Positions 1 to 11,148 are shown, counted from the first letter of the stretch. The stretch is DNA of 64,000 nucleotides from Sanderia malayensis (GCA_013076295.1 RQOL01000660.1:7034896-7098895); one strand, 5' to 3'. Program-made: numbers and translations. The notes: generated from the letters alone by a model not told the origin.

Positions 1-354
1 TCAAAATTAATTTGTTTTTAATTTAAAATGATTTTATTTTATTATATTGAATAAACAACTTTGAAAAAAACTAATTTAAATTAAGAATAAAAATTTTTAA
101 AATTACAAAAAATATAAAAAAATATGAAAAGACATAAAAAAGAAGAATGGCAGCAATGGGCCACCATAGACTACCACACGTACACATGACCCTCTTTCTT
201 TCGCAAGCTTATAAACCCAGAACACCACAACAGGTATTGTTAAGATGTACTAATAATTCTTTCTCTCATTGCTAAATTTATACCCAATTCACAGTACAAC
301 TATTCTGTACTACATTTCTATTATACAATTGCTAATTATTATTATTCATTGTCA
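1..354. other. AT-rich leader and probable intron upstream of the Helitron helicase exons
   Basis: The first 120 bases are A/T runs with no coding signal. A GT at about 236 (after caacag) and an AG at about 353 (ttgtcag) could bound an intron that feeds the next Helitron exon. The Rep (HUH) part expected upstream of a Helitron helicase would lie outside the window. Only the splice signals are seen; the intron is inferred. Confidence 0.35.
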
Positions 355-3190
355 GGTGGATCAACTGATATCAGCAGAGATTCCAGACCCACAGGATGCA
401 AAATACCACAAGTTTGTCCTAAAACACTTGACACATGTACCCTATGGAAGTTTAAATCCTCAGTGCGTGTGCATGGAAAACAACACTTGCAAAAAGCGGG
501 TTCCAAACTCAAACCAATGTCAACGGCTATCCTCTTTATAGACGATGCTGTCTTCATTCAGTTAATCTAAATGATTGCATTTTAGATGATGCTTGGGTAG
601 TGCCACACAACAGACACCTACTCATCAAATATCAGTGTCATATCAACGTGGAAATACGAAGTATTGTAAAAAGTGTCAAGTACATTTTCAAAAATATCCA
701 AAAAGGACATAATATTGCACATGTTGAAATTTTTGAAGCAAATCAACAGCAAGTACCTCAAGACATCTAACAAAACGAGGTGCGCCAATACACCAATGCA
801 AGAAATATAAGACCACATGAAGCTGTCTATAGGCTTCTGCAGTTCCCCATACATGACAAAAGCCACACCGTCAAGCGGCTCTTTGTTCATCTACCATTTG
901 AGCAACAAGTCATCTTTAACGACAATGATGAGGAACAAAGATTCAACAACATTGGGGATTGAACAACACTCGCAGCATGGTTTGAACTCAACCAGCAAGA
1001 TCCAGTTGCACGTCAATACCTCTATGGTGAGATACCAGAGCACCATGTCTTCCAGGAGAATTTAAAAACATGGACACCCAGACAACGAAAAACAATGCCA
1101 ATCATTGGTAGAGTAACTCAAGTGCAGCTGAGACCTTGCGAGCAAAAGTTTGCACTCACACTCTTGCTATTGCATACACAAGGAGCTACTTCATTTGAAG
1201 ACTTTCCTAGAGTAGAAGGTAATCTATGCGATTCATTCAAAGATGCAGCATTAGCTCTAAGGCTATTAGAAGATGATGCCGAAATCAGACGTTGCCTTGA
1301 TGAAGCTGCCATTTTCAATGCCTTCACAACTCAGACAGCTGTTTACATCATTGCTACTCTTTCAAACGCCATCAGACATCAGAATTCTCTTTAACGCCTT
1401 CAAAGAAGCATGCAGACACATGTATCAATGTCTGCATGATATTGACAACAATTTGAAGGTTCATCGTTTGTTAATCACAAATTAAGATCACCTTCCTCAA
1501 CTACCGGCCGAGTGTGTCATTCCAGAACAAGGTGATTTGCAATTTAACATGATGACCATCACTGTATAATTTAGCCAAGATGTACCTCTACTGATACCCA
1601 AATAAACTATTGTTTATGTTTTCAGAGGAAGATCACATGGATGTTGAATATGAAAGAGAGCAAGGTGAACAAATATGCAGTGCGAGTGGTTTACGTAGCC
1701 ATTATTCAGGCAATTGAGGCGGAATCAGAACAGAACTGTCATTTTCTTGACGGACAGCTGCCACAGGGAAAACATTTCTCTACAACACATTGGTTCGTAA
1801 TCTCATGCAACTGGACACACAGTTCAGTGTATGGCTTGGTCAGGAATTGCAGGAACACTGCTTATCAATGGGAGAACATCACATTCGCAATTCCAATTTC
1901 CAATACCATTAAAGCTTGAATCAACATGCAATGTCAAGAAACAGAGCCGAAGAGCACAACTGTTGCATGAAACAACCCTGTTCATATGGGATGAAGCTTC
2001 AATGATACCAGCATTGGCATTACAAGCAGTTGACAGACTGCTTCGGGATATCACACGATTTGACAAGCCATTTGGTGGAAAATTCATTTTACTTGGTGGT
2101 GATTTCAGACAGGTCTTACCTGTTGTCCCGAAGCAGGAAGAGAGACAATCGTATGAGAGTCTTAAATCATATCAAGTCAGTGATTTGTGGACACAGTTTC
2201 AACAACATCGCCTGCACACAAACATAAGAGCTATTCAAGATGAATCGTACAGAGAATTCTCAGAATGGCTCCTAAGATTCGGCAACAAACAAAAACCACA
2301 TGGTGCATTTGACAATAGCACTTTACCACATCAAATATGCACATCTTCGCAAAAGGAAATGCTCAATCTCATATATCCCAGCCTAATACACCACAGTGGC
2401 GCCTCATGCTGGATCCGGTAACCATGTCAGAACATTGTTGTCTTACCCCAAAGAATGACTTTTCACACGAAATTAACAACATGATTTTCGAAAGACTACA
2501 AACTCCTGAAAGAACATACTACAGCACAGGCAGTCTGCTAAAAGAGGATCCAGATGAGGAGGCGGCATATCCAATTGAATTTCTCAACAAACTAACTACT
2601 AACGGAATGCCATTACATCAACTTATACTGATGGTATAATTTTCTATATGTATTAATTATTATACATTAATTCTACACTTATTTTAAATATTAATAATGG
2701 TGATTGAATGACACACATCGTAATCTCGAACTTTCCTGATTTAAGGTTGGTGCAACAAGCATTCCTCTGAGGAATCTAAATCCAAAGAAAGGTCCTTGAA
2801 ATGGCACAAGACTCATTGTATTGTATGCCATCTCTGACGTAAAGTGATCACAACAGAGATCATCACAAAGGAACACAGAGGCCAACAGGTCATGACTCCC
2901 AAAATAACAATGTCAACACAAGTCACTAAGATGCCGTTCAACATCAAACGACAGCAATTTCCAGTCAGACTAGCAAACTGCCTTTCTATCAACAAGGCAC
3001 AGGGACAACCCCTGAGGTATGTTGGTTTCTATTTACCTGAGCCCGTCTTCACATATGGCCAGTTATTATGTGGCCATGTCCGGGGCAACATCATTTGATG
3101 GGCTCAAAGTATTCCTGCCAGAGGAAACATATAGGAAGACAACAAACATTGTTTTCCAAGAAGTCCTCTAAAGGTCTTCACAAACTTTTG
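355..3190 (+). pseudogene. Helitron-type Pif1-like DNA helicase, copy A (broken)
   Basis: These are fragments of the SF1B helicase of a Helitron rolling-circle transposon, which would unwind DNA with the Rep nuclease during transposition. In order I can read an early block ending in NPQCVCM (about 355-500), a block with AVYRLLQFPIHDKSH (about 815-960), a block with GATSFEDF (about 1095-1390), motif II WDEASMIPALAL and motif III GGDFRQVLPVV (1831-2300), and a C-terminal block with SINKAQGQPLRY (about 2930-3100). The Walker A region near 1750 is damaged; copy B still shows GPAGTGKT there. Motif VI is also damaged (AMSRATS in copy B). A probable intron lies at about 2634-2745 (exon end, GTATAA...AG). 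Several frameshifts and stops make it non-functional. The family call is secure; the exact exon structure is not. Confidence 0.88.
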
Positions 3191-3604
3191 AGCAAAAATT
3201 GCCTTGCTCACAGAGGTTGTCAGTCTACCAAAATGCACATACACAAAATACGGGGCTCAGATTGTGGCTCTAGCGGATTGGTATCGCACTACAGTGTGAT
3301 GTTCCCTGTTTGATATCAGCACAGCACTCAGAAAGCAAAGCCATAACAAGGTTTGAACATTGCTGATTTGCCAGGCCATTCCAGTCAATTAAATCCGCTA
3401 AGAACGATCCAGACACTTTCACAACACTCCAGTGTCCGGGGGTTTTCGCCAGCAGCAACAACACGATCTGGGTCCTCGGTAGCATCCGTATCAGAAGAAG
3501 TATGATTTGCCATCCTCTCCGATATTGCCTATGGGAGTATGGCTTTCCTTTTCTCTGTGAAAACTGCAATCTCTCCATTAACCATAGTTGCTTTAACAAT
3601 AATT
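3191..3604 (+). pseudogene. Unrecognised C-terminal extension after the Helitron helicase, copy A
   Basis: The same sequence follows the helicase in copies A, B and C. Copy C (55895-56353, minus strand) keeps it open for 152 codons, containing STKMHIHK, RGSDCGSS and CENCNLSINH. In copy A an indel near 3308 (gttccctgtttgat, against gttccctgttgtgat in copy B) breaks the frame. I do not recognise a domain. It could be the natural tail of this helicase or an exon captured by the element. Confidence 0.5.
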
Positions 3605-6233
3605 AGCATTGGCTTACCCTCCTCTCATCTCCCTATTTATTATAACAATATAGCTGACCCCTTATTATGTAATGTCCAAATTTAAATTCCAGTATTCATG
3701 AACAAGGAAACAACGAACAAAGTTTACCCCTTGAAGTTGGTGTTCGAGCTTTATACTAATGTAACCGGCAATCTTCTTTTTTTATTAAGACCAAACTTAA
3801 TGGTGAGAGCGCACAAAGCATCCAGAGAACAGACATTTGTATTGTCGCTCTGTGCCACGCGAGTGTGAAATTGATATTGAACAATGCCGGACACTCCATA
3901 TGATGAATGAAGACATCAATACAATTTTCACATGGGACAAATTATCTCGCAATGATGTTCACTATTGACTTATAAAACATGAATGTTAAATGGACATTAG
4001 AAGTTTGTATACATTTTTATTCATGCATCTTAAAGCTCATGTTTTCCTTTATGACATTGTATGCCAAAAGTTTTTTTATAGTTGTGTGTAGCACATAGTT
4101 GAAACTATCATGAATGAAACTTACTTTATTACAGGTTATGTGCTAATATATTATATACAAAAACAATGTAGGATTATTATACTCTCTGTTCAAATTTATT
4201 GAGCTTCATCAATGTCTGTTTTTAATGAGATGCATGTCTGCTGTCCTTCTTTGCCAATAATAGCCCTTTATCCTCCATTGAAACAAGGTCATTCTGTTGC
4301 ATTCAAAAAACTTTGGCCTCTTTTCCATCAATAGCCACAGCTAACTTTTAAAATAAGAATTTGAAACAGGTTGGTTTGGCATCACAAAAAGATCATCAAA
4401 CAGAACAACTTGGTTGGTAAGCTATATAAAGCAAAGTTGGTAAACTATTTCCAAATTTACAGGAGATATTTTCAATGTATCTTACAGGTAACACACTTAG
4501 ATCTTATTCTTAACTCATTCCAAATTAAATTTCATCAAGTTGCTAAACCAGCTTAATTTGGTTAGGCCATGCTCACTTCACTGATTGCAACGAGATCAAA
4601 AATTCTGATTAGTTATTTAGTACCTTTATAGTTTACTTGCTTCCAAAATAGATGCTTGATACCCTGACTACATTTGCCTACCAGTGCTAGCTGGATTTAA
4701 AATCACACTTAAAATAAGTATTTACCAATTTATTGATTCCTTTTGTTCGTTGCTTCCATCATATGTGTGTCGCAAGAAAAATATATTGACATCCTCATCA
4801 AACTATTGTTATTTTTACTACTCATGATGGATGTGGTGTGTAGCGGTGGTGTAGCCTATTGGTTAAGGCGCTGGATTTCGTATCCTTGAAGGGTAACCTT
4901 CACGGTTGTGAGTCCACAGATGGTCGGAATTACGAACCACAAGCCGTCAGCCAACTCAGCTGTCCATCCTTCCGAGGTCGATAAATGAGTACCCAGGGTA
5001 TTTGTTCTAGAATATCATTCTGGGGGCACAAGCCGCATGCCCACATCAGCTGTATAGCTGCCGAACCCCCCAGCCTGCGTTAACAAATAAATATGCCTGC
5101 CTGCCTGATGAGGCATTCATAGACCAGTGGAAAGATGACTTTCACTCAGTTTGCCTTTCAAACATCTTTTTTTATCTAATCCACAAGGGCTATTGATGAA
5201 TATGCCTGCACAGCTGTTGTCCTGTTATCCTATAACTATCATATGGTCATTTAATTGATTATTAATTCTTCCTTTTTAACTCACAGGTTTCCAGAAAATG
5301 GAAATTGTGAGATTACCAAATCGTCTTGACTGAAACAATAACGTGTCGGTCTCTTTCATGTTGGACCCACATGCCCTTGCGACTTGAGACCCACAGGCCT
5401 TTGTGGCCTAATGTTTTGAATGTGGCAATCAGTTGCCATATTCTGCTCTGCAGTGCAGAAATCAGAAATTTTGGGAGTGGCAAATTAGAAAGGTATGTTG
5501 TTGTTTCATTTTATATTAATTGTTGTTATATCTCTGTGCATAGACGGATATGAAGCGTTGATTACATTTTGCTGGTTTTCCTGAAAGAAGGATTTATCTG
5601 AATCAATATTTTAATGATTTATTGCAATTTGCAGAGACAGATTGAGGGTTAGTCAACCTGGTTGGCCTTTTGCTTGGGCCTAGCTAGCTACTACATGTAC
5701 TTGTACCTGCAGAACCTTCACTGGCTATTATATTTTATTTTCAATTTCGTTTTTGTTTTGCTTGTAAAGTTAGGCTGTTTTATTTATCTGACTAGGATGG
5801 CCATTGAATCCTGCAAATGAACAAACAAAGCGAACGATTAGATTTGTGTTGCTTGCTCCTTCTCTGCTTGCTCTTAAAGGCTCGACAGTACTGTATATAA
5901 AAGTATTTTTGACAACCAGGTTTTGTGTGTTGTTAGCCTTTTTGTAACTTTGATGGTACTGTTATTTTAATATCGCTGGTAATGTGTTAGCTTTTTGCAT
6001 TAAATCAATTCATGTATGCTGCAGGGAAACAATTTCTAATTTCTGCTCACACCACGATTAATCAATTATCACAATCGAGTTTCACCACAGCAATTTGCTC
6101 ACAATTTTCTGCCAGTAACAAAATCCTATCAATGTCTCCCAATCTTCCAACTTTGCAACAAGGGCACTTTGCAAACTGTGAGTTTGCCAAGAGGGCACTT
6201 TGATTTCTTATATGTGAAACAAATACTGAAGTG
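3605..6233. repeat. Non-coding middle of duplicated module, copy A
   Basis: Apart from the SINE at 4834-5106, this stretch matches 37700-40313 (copy B) nearly base for base, and part of it matches 51535-52398 and 55371-55900 in reverse (copy C). It has no long open frames. A small 61-codon frame at 4371-4556 recurs in copy B but has no recognisable domain. It is transposon interior or flanking DNA rather than host gene sequence. Confidence 0.8.
4834..5106 (+). mobile_element. tRNA-derived SINE
   Basis: The head has an RNA polymerase III A-box-like segment (TGGTGTAGCCTATTGG, about 4849-4864) and a B-box-like segment (GGTTGTGAGTCC, about 4904-4915). An unrelated body follows, and the tail is a short TGCC repeat. 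It is flanked by GATG at 4830-4833 and 5107-5110. Copy B at about 39231 and copy C at about 51690 lack it entirely, so the insertion boundaries are read from empty sites. It was inserted after the copies separated. It is not a functional tRNA gene, because the cloverleaf is not maintained. Confidence 0.88.
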
Positions 6234-6239
6234 AATAAT

Positions 6240-6240
<1 letters not shown>
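6234..6240. repeat. Target-site duplication of the LINE, left copy
   Basis: AATAATT here is repeated at 11149-11155. Copy B has it once, at about 40313, inside gtgaataattgaagctg. This proves that the DNA between is an insertion. Confidence 0.9.

Positions 6241-6272
<32 letters not shown>
6241..6272. repeat. (CTAT)n microsatellite, 3' tail of the LINE
   Basis: About eight CTAT units abut the target duplication. On the minus strand this is an ATAG-repeat 3' tail of the LINE transcript, a common alternative to poly(A) in several non-LTR clades. Confidence 0.85.
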
Positions 6273-6581
6273 ACATCTATCTACCAGATACTGCCTGCCT
6301 TCTAAAAAAAAAGATTCCGGCAGGGTGACAGGCCAGAGTGGAAAGTCAGCCAATACGTTTGCAAAATTAGGAACTTATAGTTATACTTAAGCTGCCCAAT
6401 ATGCGGAGGAAGTGCATCAAACTGTGCACAAAAGTTGGCACGTATTACATACTTTCCACCCTGGATGTCACAGCTAAAAAAGAAAATACAAAATTATTTA
6501 AGCAGTTTTTTAAGATATACAAAATTATTCAACAGTTTTTTAAGAGTTTTCAAAGCTACCTAAAATAAAATCCTTGTGTAT

Positions 6582-7540
6582 TTAAATTGATGGCATACGT
6601 GGCACACTACTGTAGTTGACTACGCTCACTCTGTTTCTAAAGCAGTCAATACTTGGACTTGTGATGACGGTTATCGGCAAGACGTTCCATTCCCGTATTG
6701 TACGTTGAAAGAATGCGTATTTTCGGTAGTTTCCTGACCCTTGAAGCGTGTGGATTGCCAGCTTGTGCGAGAATCGTGTATGCCTTAGCTGAAGTTGCAG
6801 GCAATCTGCAGGAATGGCTATTAAATTGTAGTGGATCTTATATAGCATGCAGAGTCTGGCATCTCTACATCTATGTTGAAGGCTGCGCCAATTTAATTGT
6901 TGAAGCATGTCAGTTACACTAGAAGTGTTATGATAACGGTTTTTCACATGCCTCGCAGCTCTGCGCTGTACTCTTTCAAGCTGATCAATGTTTTTCTGTG
7001 TATATGGGTCCCATACTGTGGATGCATACTCCACAGTTGGTCTGACCATCGATTTGTACGCTTGCGATTTCAATTGCTGGTTATTTACTTGTAAATTTCG
7101 TCTCAGGAATCCAAGGGTGCTGTTGGCTTTATTAGTAATATTGTTAATGTGGTCATCCCAAGTGAGTTTATTATTAAAAGTTAACCGAAATACTTTGCAA
7201 TAGTGACATGTTCTAGTTTGTATCCATGTAGAGTGTAGTCAAATTTAATGGGATTTCTACTGCGACTTATTGAGAGTACTTTGCATTTAGCTGGATGAAA
7301 CTCCATGCTCCACTTTTGCTCCCAACTTGCAAGTGCATGAAGGTCATCTTGTAACTCCCTGGCATCTGCATTGGATTTCACAGTGAGGTATGATATTGTG
7401 TCATCTGCGAATAATCTACAGGTTGAGTTGAGTCCTTCTGGGATGTCATTTATATAAAATAAGAACAGAACTGGGCCAATGACCAAGCCTTGGGGTACAC
7501 CTGATACTACAGGAGCATAACTGGAACTTTCACCCTCAAC
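6582..7540 (-). pseudogene. LINE reverse transcriptase, C-terminal half
   Basis: This is the later part of the LINE polymerase. Just left of the pogo insertion it resumes with a VPQG-type block, then FLFYINDIP and the catalytic FADD box (CRLFADDTISYL, near 7410). The thumb region and the C-terminal block with EYASTVWDPYTQKN and LERVQRRAARHV follow (6582-7073). Two open frames (7181-7486 and 6582-7073) are separated by a frame break near 7100-7190. Such C-terminal blocks are typical of metazoan LINEs. The piece is continuous in sense with the fragment at 10819-11148. Confidence 0.85.
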
Positions 7541-7542
7541 TA
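7541..7542. repeat. TA target duplication of the pogo-like element, left
   Basis: TA is present here and at 10817-10818. A single TA restores the reading frame of the interrupted LINE, as expected for Tc1/mariner/pogo insertion. Confidence 0.85.
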
Positions 7543-7549
7543 CTTTAAT

Positions 7550-7725
7550 CGGAGAAACTTTCGCGTGCAGAAACTTTCGCGAGGCAAGAAAAACGCGAAA
7601 TTTATGGAATTAACTTTCGCGTTTCAGGCAAAATCGGATATTTTGCGCGAATAAACTTTCGCGTTTCAGCTAAGTCGAAATTTTTGCGCGAATAAACTTT
7701 TGCGAAAAGTCTAAACAGAAACTTT
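7550..7725. promoter_or_regulatory. Left subterminal repeat array of the pogo-like element
   Basis: AAACTTTCGCG or close variants occur about five times, at about 7555, 7570, 7613, 7654 and 7695. The same core recurs at 10655-10805 near the right end, mostly in the same direction. Such arrays are candidate transposase-binding sites; binding is inferred. Confidence 0.6.
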
Positions 7726-7807
7726 TAACAGAAATCTTGAAGTAGTTTTTATTCAAAGTGAAACTTTTTTCATAAATTGTTTTCAATTTTTAAAAACGTA
7801 AACAGAA

Positions 7808-9637
7808 TTATTCATCATCAAAATTCTCAAGGGCGTCAGCTCCGTTTCCATTTTCAATCTGCCAATCAGAATCGGAATCAGAATCATCTGTCTGAGGACA
7901 ACAAAGCCGCATTTCCTCCACAGGGAGATTGCAAACTGCTTGCAAGATGTTGTTGTGAACATCAGGCTCTGATGAAAGCAGTGGGTCAATATCGTGAAAT
8001 GGATCAATTGTTGGCAGATTTTTCAACCCAAGTTGCACCGCGTCTTTAATCCCTGCTGCACGCCATCCACTGCTAATGATTTCTTTACCTTTCGCGGATG
8101 TCATTTCGTTGTACAGTGCAACAAGCCAGCCTGCATGTAGTGGCTTTAGGGTAGAGAGGCGAAGCTTGACATCTACGTTTTCCAGCTTGTTCCCTTCTTG
8201 AAGCTGTTTGGTTATTTGCTGCGCATACCATTCATTAAACTTATTTTTTGTAAAACGTTTTGCATACCCATTCACGGTTAAATCAAGTGGCTGATAATAT
8301 TTTGTCATATTTGGCGGCACATTAACAATGCATATATTGTGTTCCATGAAGAGTGCCAGTACTTCAGATGTCATCTGACCAGTGAAAACATCCATTATGA
8401 CAAGGGCTTTATGGTCAGCTGCCAATTTGAAGCACGTTCCTGCTTAATATAAGGTACAAGAACTTTATTGATAAACTTCAAGGACTCTTCTGTATTGGAA
8501 TAGTGCTTTGGATTAACACTTAGGCAAAAACTTTGAGGGAGCTTATATCTTGGCAAACTTTGATTTGTTTTTCCGCCATAGATTAACTGCATTGGTAGAA
8601 AATCCCCACGTAGTGTTATTGCAAATGTTGCAGTTATGGTTCGTTTATCAGAACTTCCTGCGACTATAACATTGCAGCTGTTCTTTTGGGCTAGTGTTGT
8701 GTTTCCAACAGGAACATACTTCGATGGCGTCTGATCCAGGTTGATTATCAGAGAGGGTGGTATATTAAATTTCTCAATCGTGGTCACAATTTCATTGTGG
8801 AACAGGTACTCAATCTCTTTTCTAGCACCATCTGGTATATCCACCTTGGCTGAAGTCTTCATCCGTTTGACAAAACCCATTCTTCTAAAAAGACTTTGGG
8901 CCCAGGTAGATGATTCTATGTCGATATCACCAACAGTGTCTGGGTACTTTTGAATGAGGGCTTTTGCTGTTGATATTGCAACACATGAACTTATTACTGC
9001 ACCTCGTTGGCTGCAAGCTCTAAGGTAGCTTTGAACCATAGCATCCAGCTCTCCAAGCAGAAGTGGTCGTCCTGTGGTAATACTGTACTTGGGTATTTCT
9101 TTAGGTGAAGGGCGATTTTCTTTTCTGGCTTTTTTTAGCTCATTTTCAGCTCGTTTTTTGAATTCACGAACAGTGCTTTCATTGAGATTTTTAAACTGGC
9201 TTTTGTATCTTCTTACTGCTGCGGCATTTCCCATTTGTAAGGCATATTTTCCAATATTGAAGCGATCTTGGGCATCCCATTTATAGTACATTTTTCTGGG
9301 ACGAGCTTCTGTCTCTAATCTCTGTTGTTGAATTGAACTTATGTCCAGAGCTCCAAGACCTGTTTCCTGCTCACTTGGCCGATTTGAATCTATTAGAAAA
9401 ACAAGTACATTCTCACTACGAGAAATCAATCTTATTTTCATTTGTCATTGTCAGGTGTTATTCAAAGCGAAGATATCATTTCTTACTCGATTTCTTACAC
9501 AATCGCTGGCAAAACATACCTGTGTTGGCTAACAATAATGTTGTATCCGTTGCAATCTCTTCCTCTTTCTTCTTCTCTAACGCAACGGCTGATGCTTTAC
9601 TAGCCTTTTGCTTTTCTTTTAGTCTCAGAAATGACAT
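7808..9637 (-). pseudogene. pogo-like DDE transposase (one intron, one frameshift)
   Basis: This is a cut-and-paste transposase of the pogo/Tigger-like DDE_1 family. Exon 1 runs from the ATG at 9637 to 9520 (donor GTATGT), and exon 2 starts at 9389 after TTTTTCTAATAG; the phase-1 join gives a continuous frame. A Lys/Arg-rich helix-turn-helix-like N-terminus precedes the catalytic core. The core has LIINLDQTPS (first Asp), LVIMDVFTGQ (second Asp) and KYYQPLDLT (third Asp), so all three acidic residues are present. The frame shifts between 8441 and 8395, where two open frames overlap, so this copy would yield a truncated protein unless corrected. It is divergent from the HIRAN gene. Confidence 0.85.
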
Positions 9638-9958
9638 GGTACACGTTAAACAGTCTTTGTTTTACTGACTTTCTTTACAAAACTGACTTCTCTCAGGTTT
9701 GATTACTGTTGAAATATGGTAATACTTTTTTAATTCTCTTTTCTTGGTATATGAAATGTCGGAAACAACACTGGTTTGCAATATTTTCTGTGACCTCACC
9801 GGATGGTCACAACCATTTCTAAACAATGCAAACCCCCATTCAGGTCGTGTTTCGTTAATCCGTGGACAACCATACTAATTTGTGGAAATTGGAAGCCTTG
9901 CCAAATAAACTGCACAGAATAACACATTGTATTTTAGTAAATAGTACATATTCGTAGA
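9638..9958. promoter_or_regulatory. Shared divergent intergenic region of the pogo-like element
   Basis: About 320 bases separate the divergent start codons of the transposase (9637) and the HIRAN gene (9959). It should hold both promoters. I see no clear TATA box or known operator. Confidence 0.45.
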
Positions 9959-10561
9959 ATGGCTAGTATGGAGAACACCTTTCAGTTTCATACGGCAGTT
10001 AGAGGATATCATTATTACAGAAAGTATTGGTGCCCTTCTGAGTCAGAAAAATTAAACTGCTGCCATGAGCATGACAACCCCTTCGATAGATTTGCTATAA
10101 AAGTCGTATCAAAACATGGTTCAATCGTGGGACATTTGCCAAAAGAAATTTCCAGGATTTCAAAGTTCTTGTTAGATCGAGGAGCAACAATGTGTGTTCA
10201 GCTATCATCTGTCTATTATCGTCGTTCTCCTCTTGTCCAGGGAGGGCTTGAAATAGCTTGCATCGGGCATGTGAACATGCCATCAACAGTAAAGAATCGA
10301 GCCATCGTGAAAAGGTATCAGGAACTAGTGGAAGAGTTTTATGCAGAACCAAAAGATGAGGTGATCGTTGGAACTTTCATTACAAGTCAGCAACCAATTT
10401 CTGCTCTTACTCCCCCAGTCAAGAAAAAAATGCTTAATGATACTACTTCATCACGCAAACCTAGACAAGACAGAGACATAAGAACTATGTTTTTTAGTAA
10501 AACTATAAAAGAAAAAGAAACTAAAGCAGCATTAGAAACTGACGCCATTATAATTGATTGA
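9959..10561 (+). CDS. HIRAN-domain protein encoded by the pogo-like transposon
   Basis: This is a 200-residue intact frame. Residues about 8-105 match the HIRAN fold: an N-terminal VRGYHYY segment, HEHDNPFDRFAIKVV, and IVGHLPKEISR, the usual N-x-x-D-x-x-A...hGhhp pattern. In known proteins such as HLTF, HIRAN binds single-stranded DNA and 3' ends at stalled forks. The tail is basic with IRTMFFSK (loosely PIP-box-like, not canonical) and ends in DAIIID, resembling a SUMO-interacting motif. The gene lies inside the transposon ends, opposite to the transposase, so it is a cargo or accessory gene. Its role, perhaps targeting or repair of donor ends, is inference. A second element at 48656-49188 carries a homologue. 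Confidence 0.85.
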   Translation: MASMENTFQFHTAVRGYHYYRKYWCPSESEKLNCCHEHDNPFDRFAIKVVSKHGSIVGHLPKEISRISKFLLDRGATMCVQLSSVYYRRSPLVQGGLEIACIGHVNMPSTVKNRAIVKRYQELVEEFYAEPKDEVIVGTFITSQQPISALTPPVKKKMLNDTTSSRKPRQDRDIRTMFFSKTIKEKETKAALETDAIIID

Positions 10562-10654
10562 CCAATGAAACTAAATAATGAAATGAATAAGTGTTTTTCT
10601 TTGTTAATCGCCTCTCACTCTGGGATTACCATTTTTCACAATAGCGTTTTTGCG

Positions 10655-10816
10655 AGAATAAACTTTCGCGAATTTCCAATTTTGAAATTTTAATCAAGGA
10701 TAAACTTTCGCGAATTTCATATTTTAGAAAATTTCGCGCAATAAACTTTCGCGAATTTTGCCCAAAAACGCGAAAATCGCGAAAGTTTCTGCACGCGAAA
10801 GTTTCTCCGATTAAAG
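10655..10816. promoter_or_regulatory. Right subterminal repeats and terminal inverted repeat of the pogo-like element
   Basis: There are several copies of AAACTTTCGCGAA in direct orientation. They are followed by a segment ending TTTCTCCGATTAAAG that is the reverse complement of the left end. TA follows at 10817. Confidence 0.8.
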
Positions 10817-10818
10817 TA

Positions 10819-11148
10819 CTACACATTGTTTGCGATTGGAGAGAAAACCTCTGATCCATCCATTAATTTTTCCTCTGATCCCATACTTTTTAAGCTTATA
10901 GCATAGCAGACTGTGATCCACTTTGTCAAAGGCTTTTGAGAAATCCATTATTAGAATGTCGGTCAGGCTATTGTTGTTGAGATTCTTAGATACATCATCA
11001 GTGAAAGAAAGGAGCTGTGATTCACAGGATCTTGATGAACGGAAACCATGTTGAAGAGAATACAGTATGTTATTCTTGTCTGCATGGTGCAGGATGCAAC
11101 TTAGGACAATATGCTCCATCAGTTTGCTGCTGATACATGTTAGCAGCA
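10819..11148 (-). pseudogene. LINE reverse transcriptase, middle fragment
   Basis: The frame runs on the minus strand with LQHGFRSSRSCESQL, the catalytic-palm start LIMDFSKAFDKVDH (first Asp of RT) and IRGFLSNRKQCV. It stops at 10818, where the pogo-like element interrupts it, and continues across at 7540. The 5' end at 11148 is the truncation point and abuts the AATAATT duplication. Confidence 0.88.

Larger units (their letters stand above)
7543..10816. mobile_element. pogo-like DNA transposon carrying a HIRAN gene (3274 bp)
   Basis: The termini are inverted repeats starting CTTTAATCGGAGAAACTT at 7543 and ending with the reverse complement at 10816. TA duplications lie outside. Two genes diverge from a central promoter region at 9638-9958: a DDE transposase on the minus strand and a HIRAN-domain protein on the plus strand. 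Both subterminal regions are packed with copies of AAACTTTCGCG. One frameshift in the transposase suggests this copy is no longer autonomous, but the ends and the HIRAN gene look intact, so the insertion is relatively recent. Confidence 0.9.
6241..11148 (-). mobile_element. 5'-truncated LINE (non-LTR retrotransposon), split by a pogo-like element
   Basis: A minus-strand non-LTR retrotransposon copied itself here by target-primed reverse transcription, leaving AATAATT duplications. Its 3' end is at 6241. Its 5' end stops inside the reverse-transcriptase domain at 11148, so the endonuclease and early RT motifs are missing, as in typical 5' truncation. The pogo-like transposon at 7543-10816 sits inside it; removing that element and one TA leaves the RT frame continuous. 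The clade (CR1/L2/RTE-X-like) is not certain. Confidence 0.9.

Noticed and set aside
4845..4930. A functional tRNA gene
   Set aside because: A- and B-box-like parts exist, but the cloverleaf is not maintained and empty sites in copies B and C show it is the head of a SINE.
9333..9668. 111-codon plus-strand frame over the transposase N-terminus
   Set aside because: It is antisense to the spliced minus-strand transposase exons, which have a consistent phase and motif order.
10480..10515. Canonical PCNA-interacting PIP box in the HIRAN protein
   Set aside because: The spacing does not fit Q-x-x-h-x-x-aromatic-aromatic; only a loose resemblance remains.
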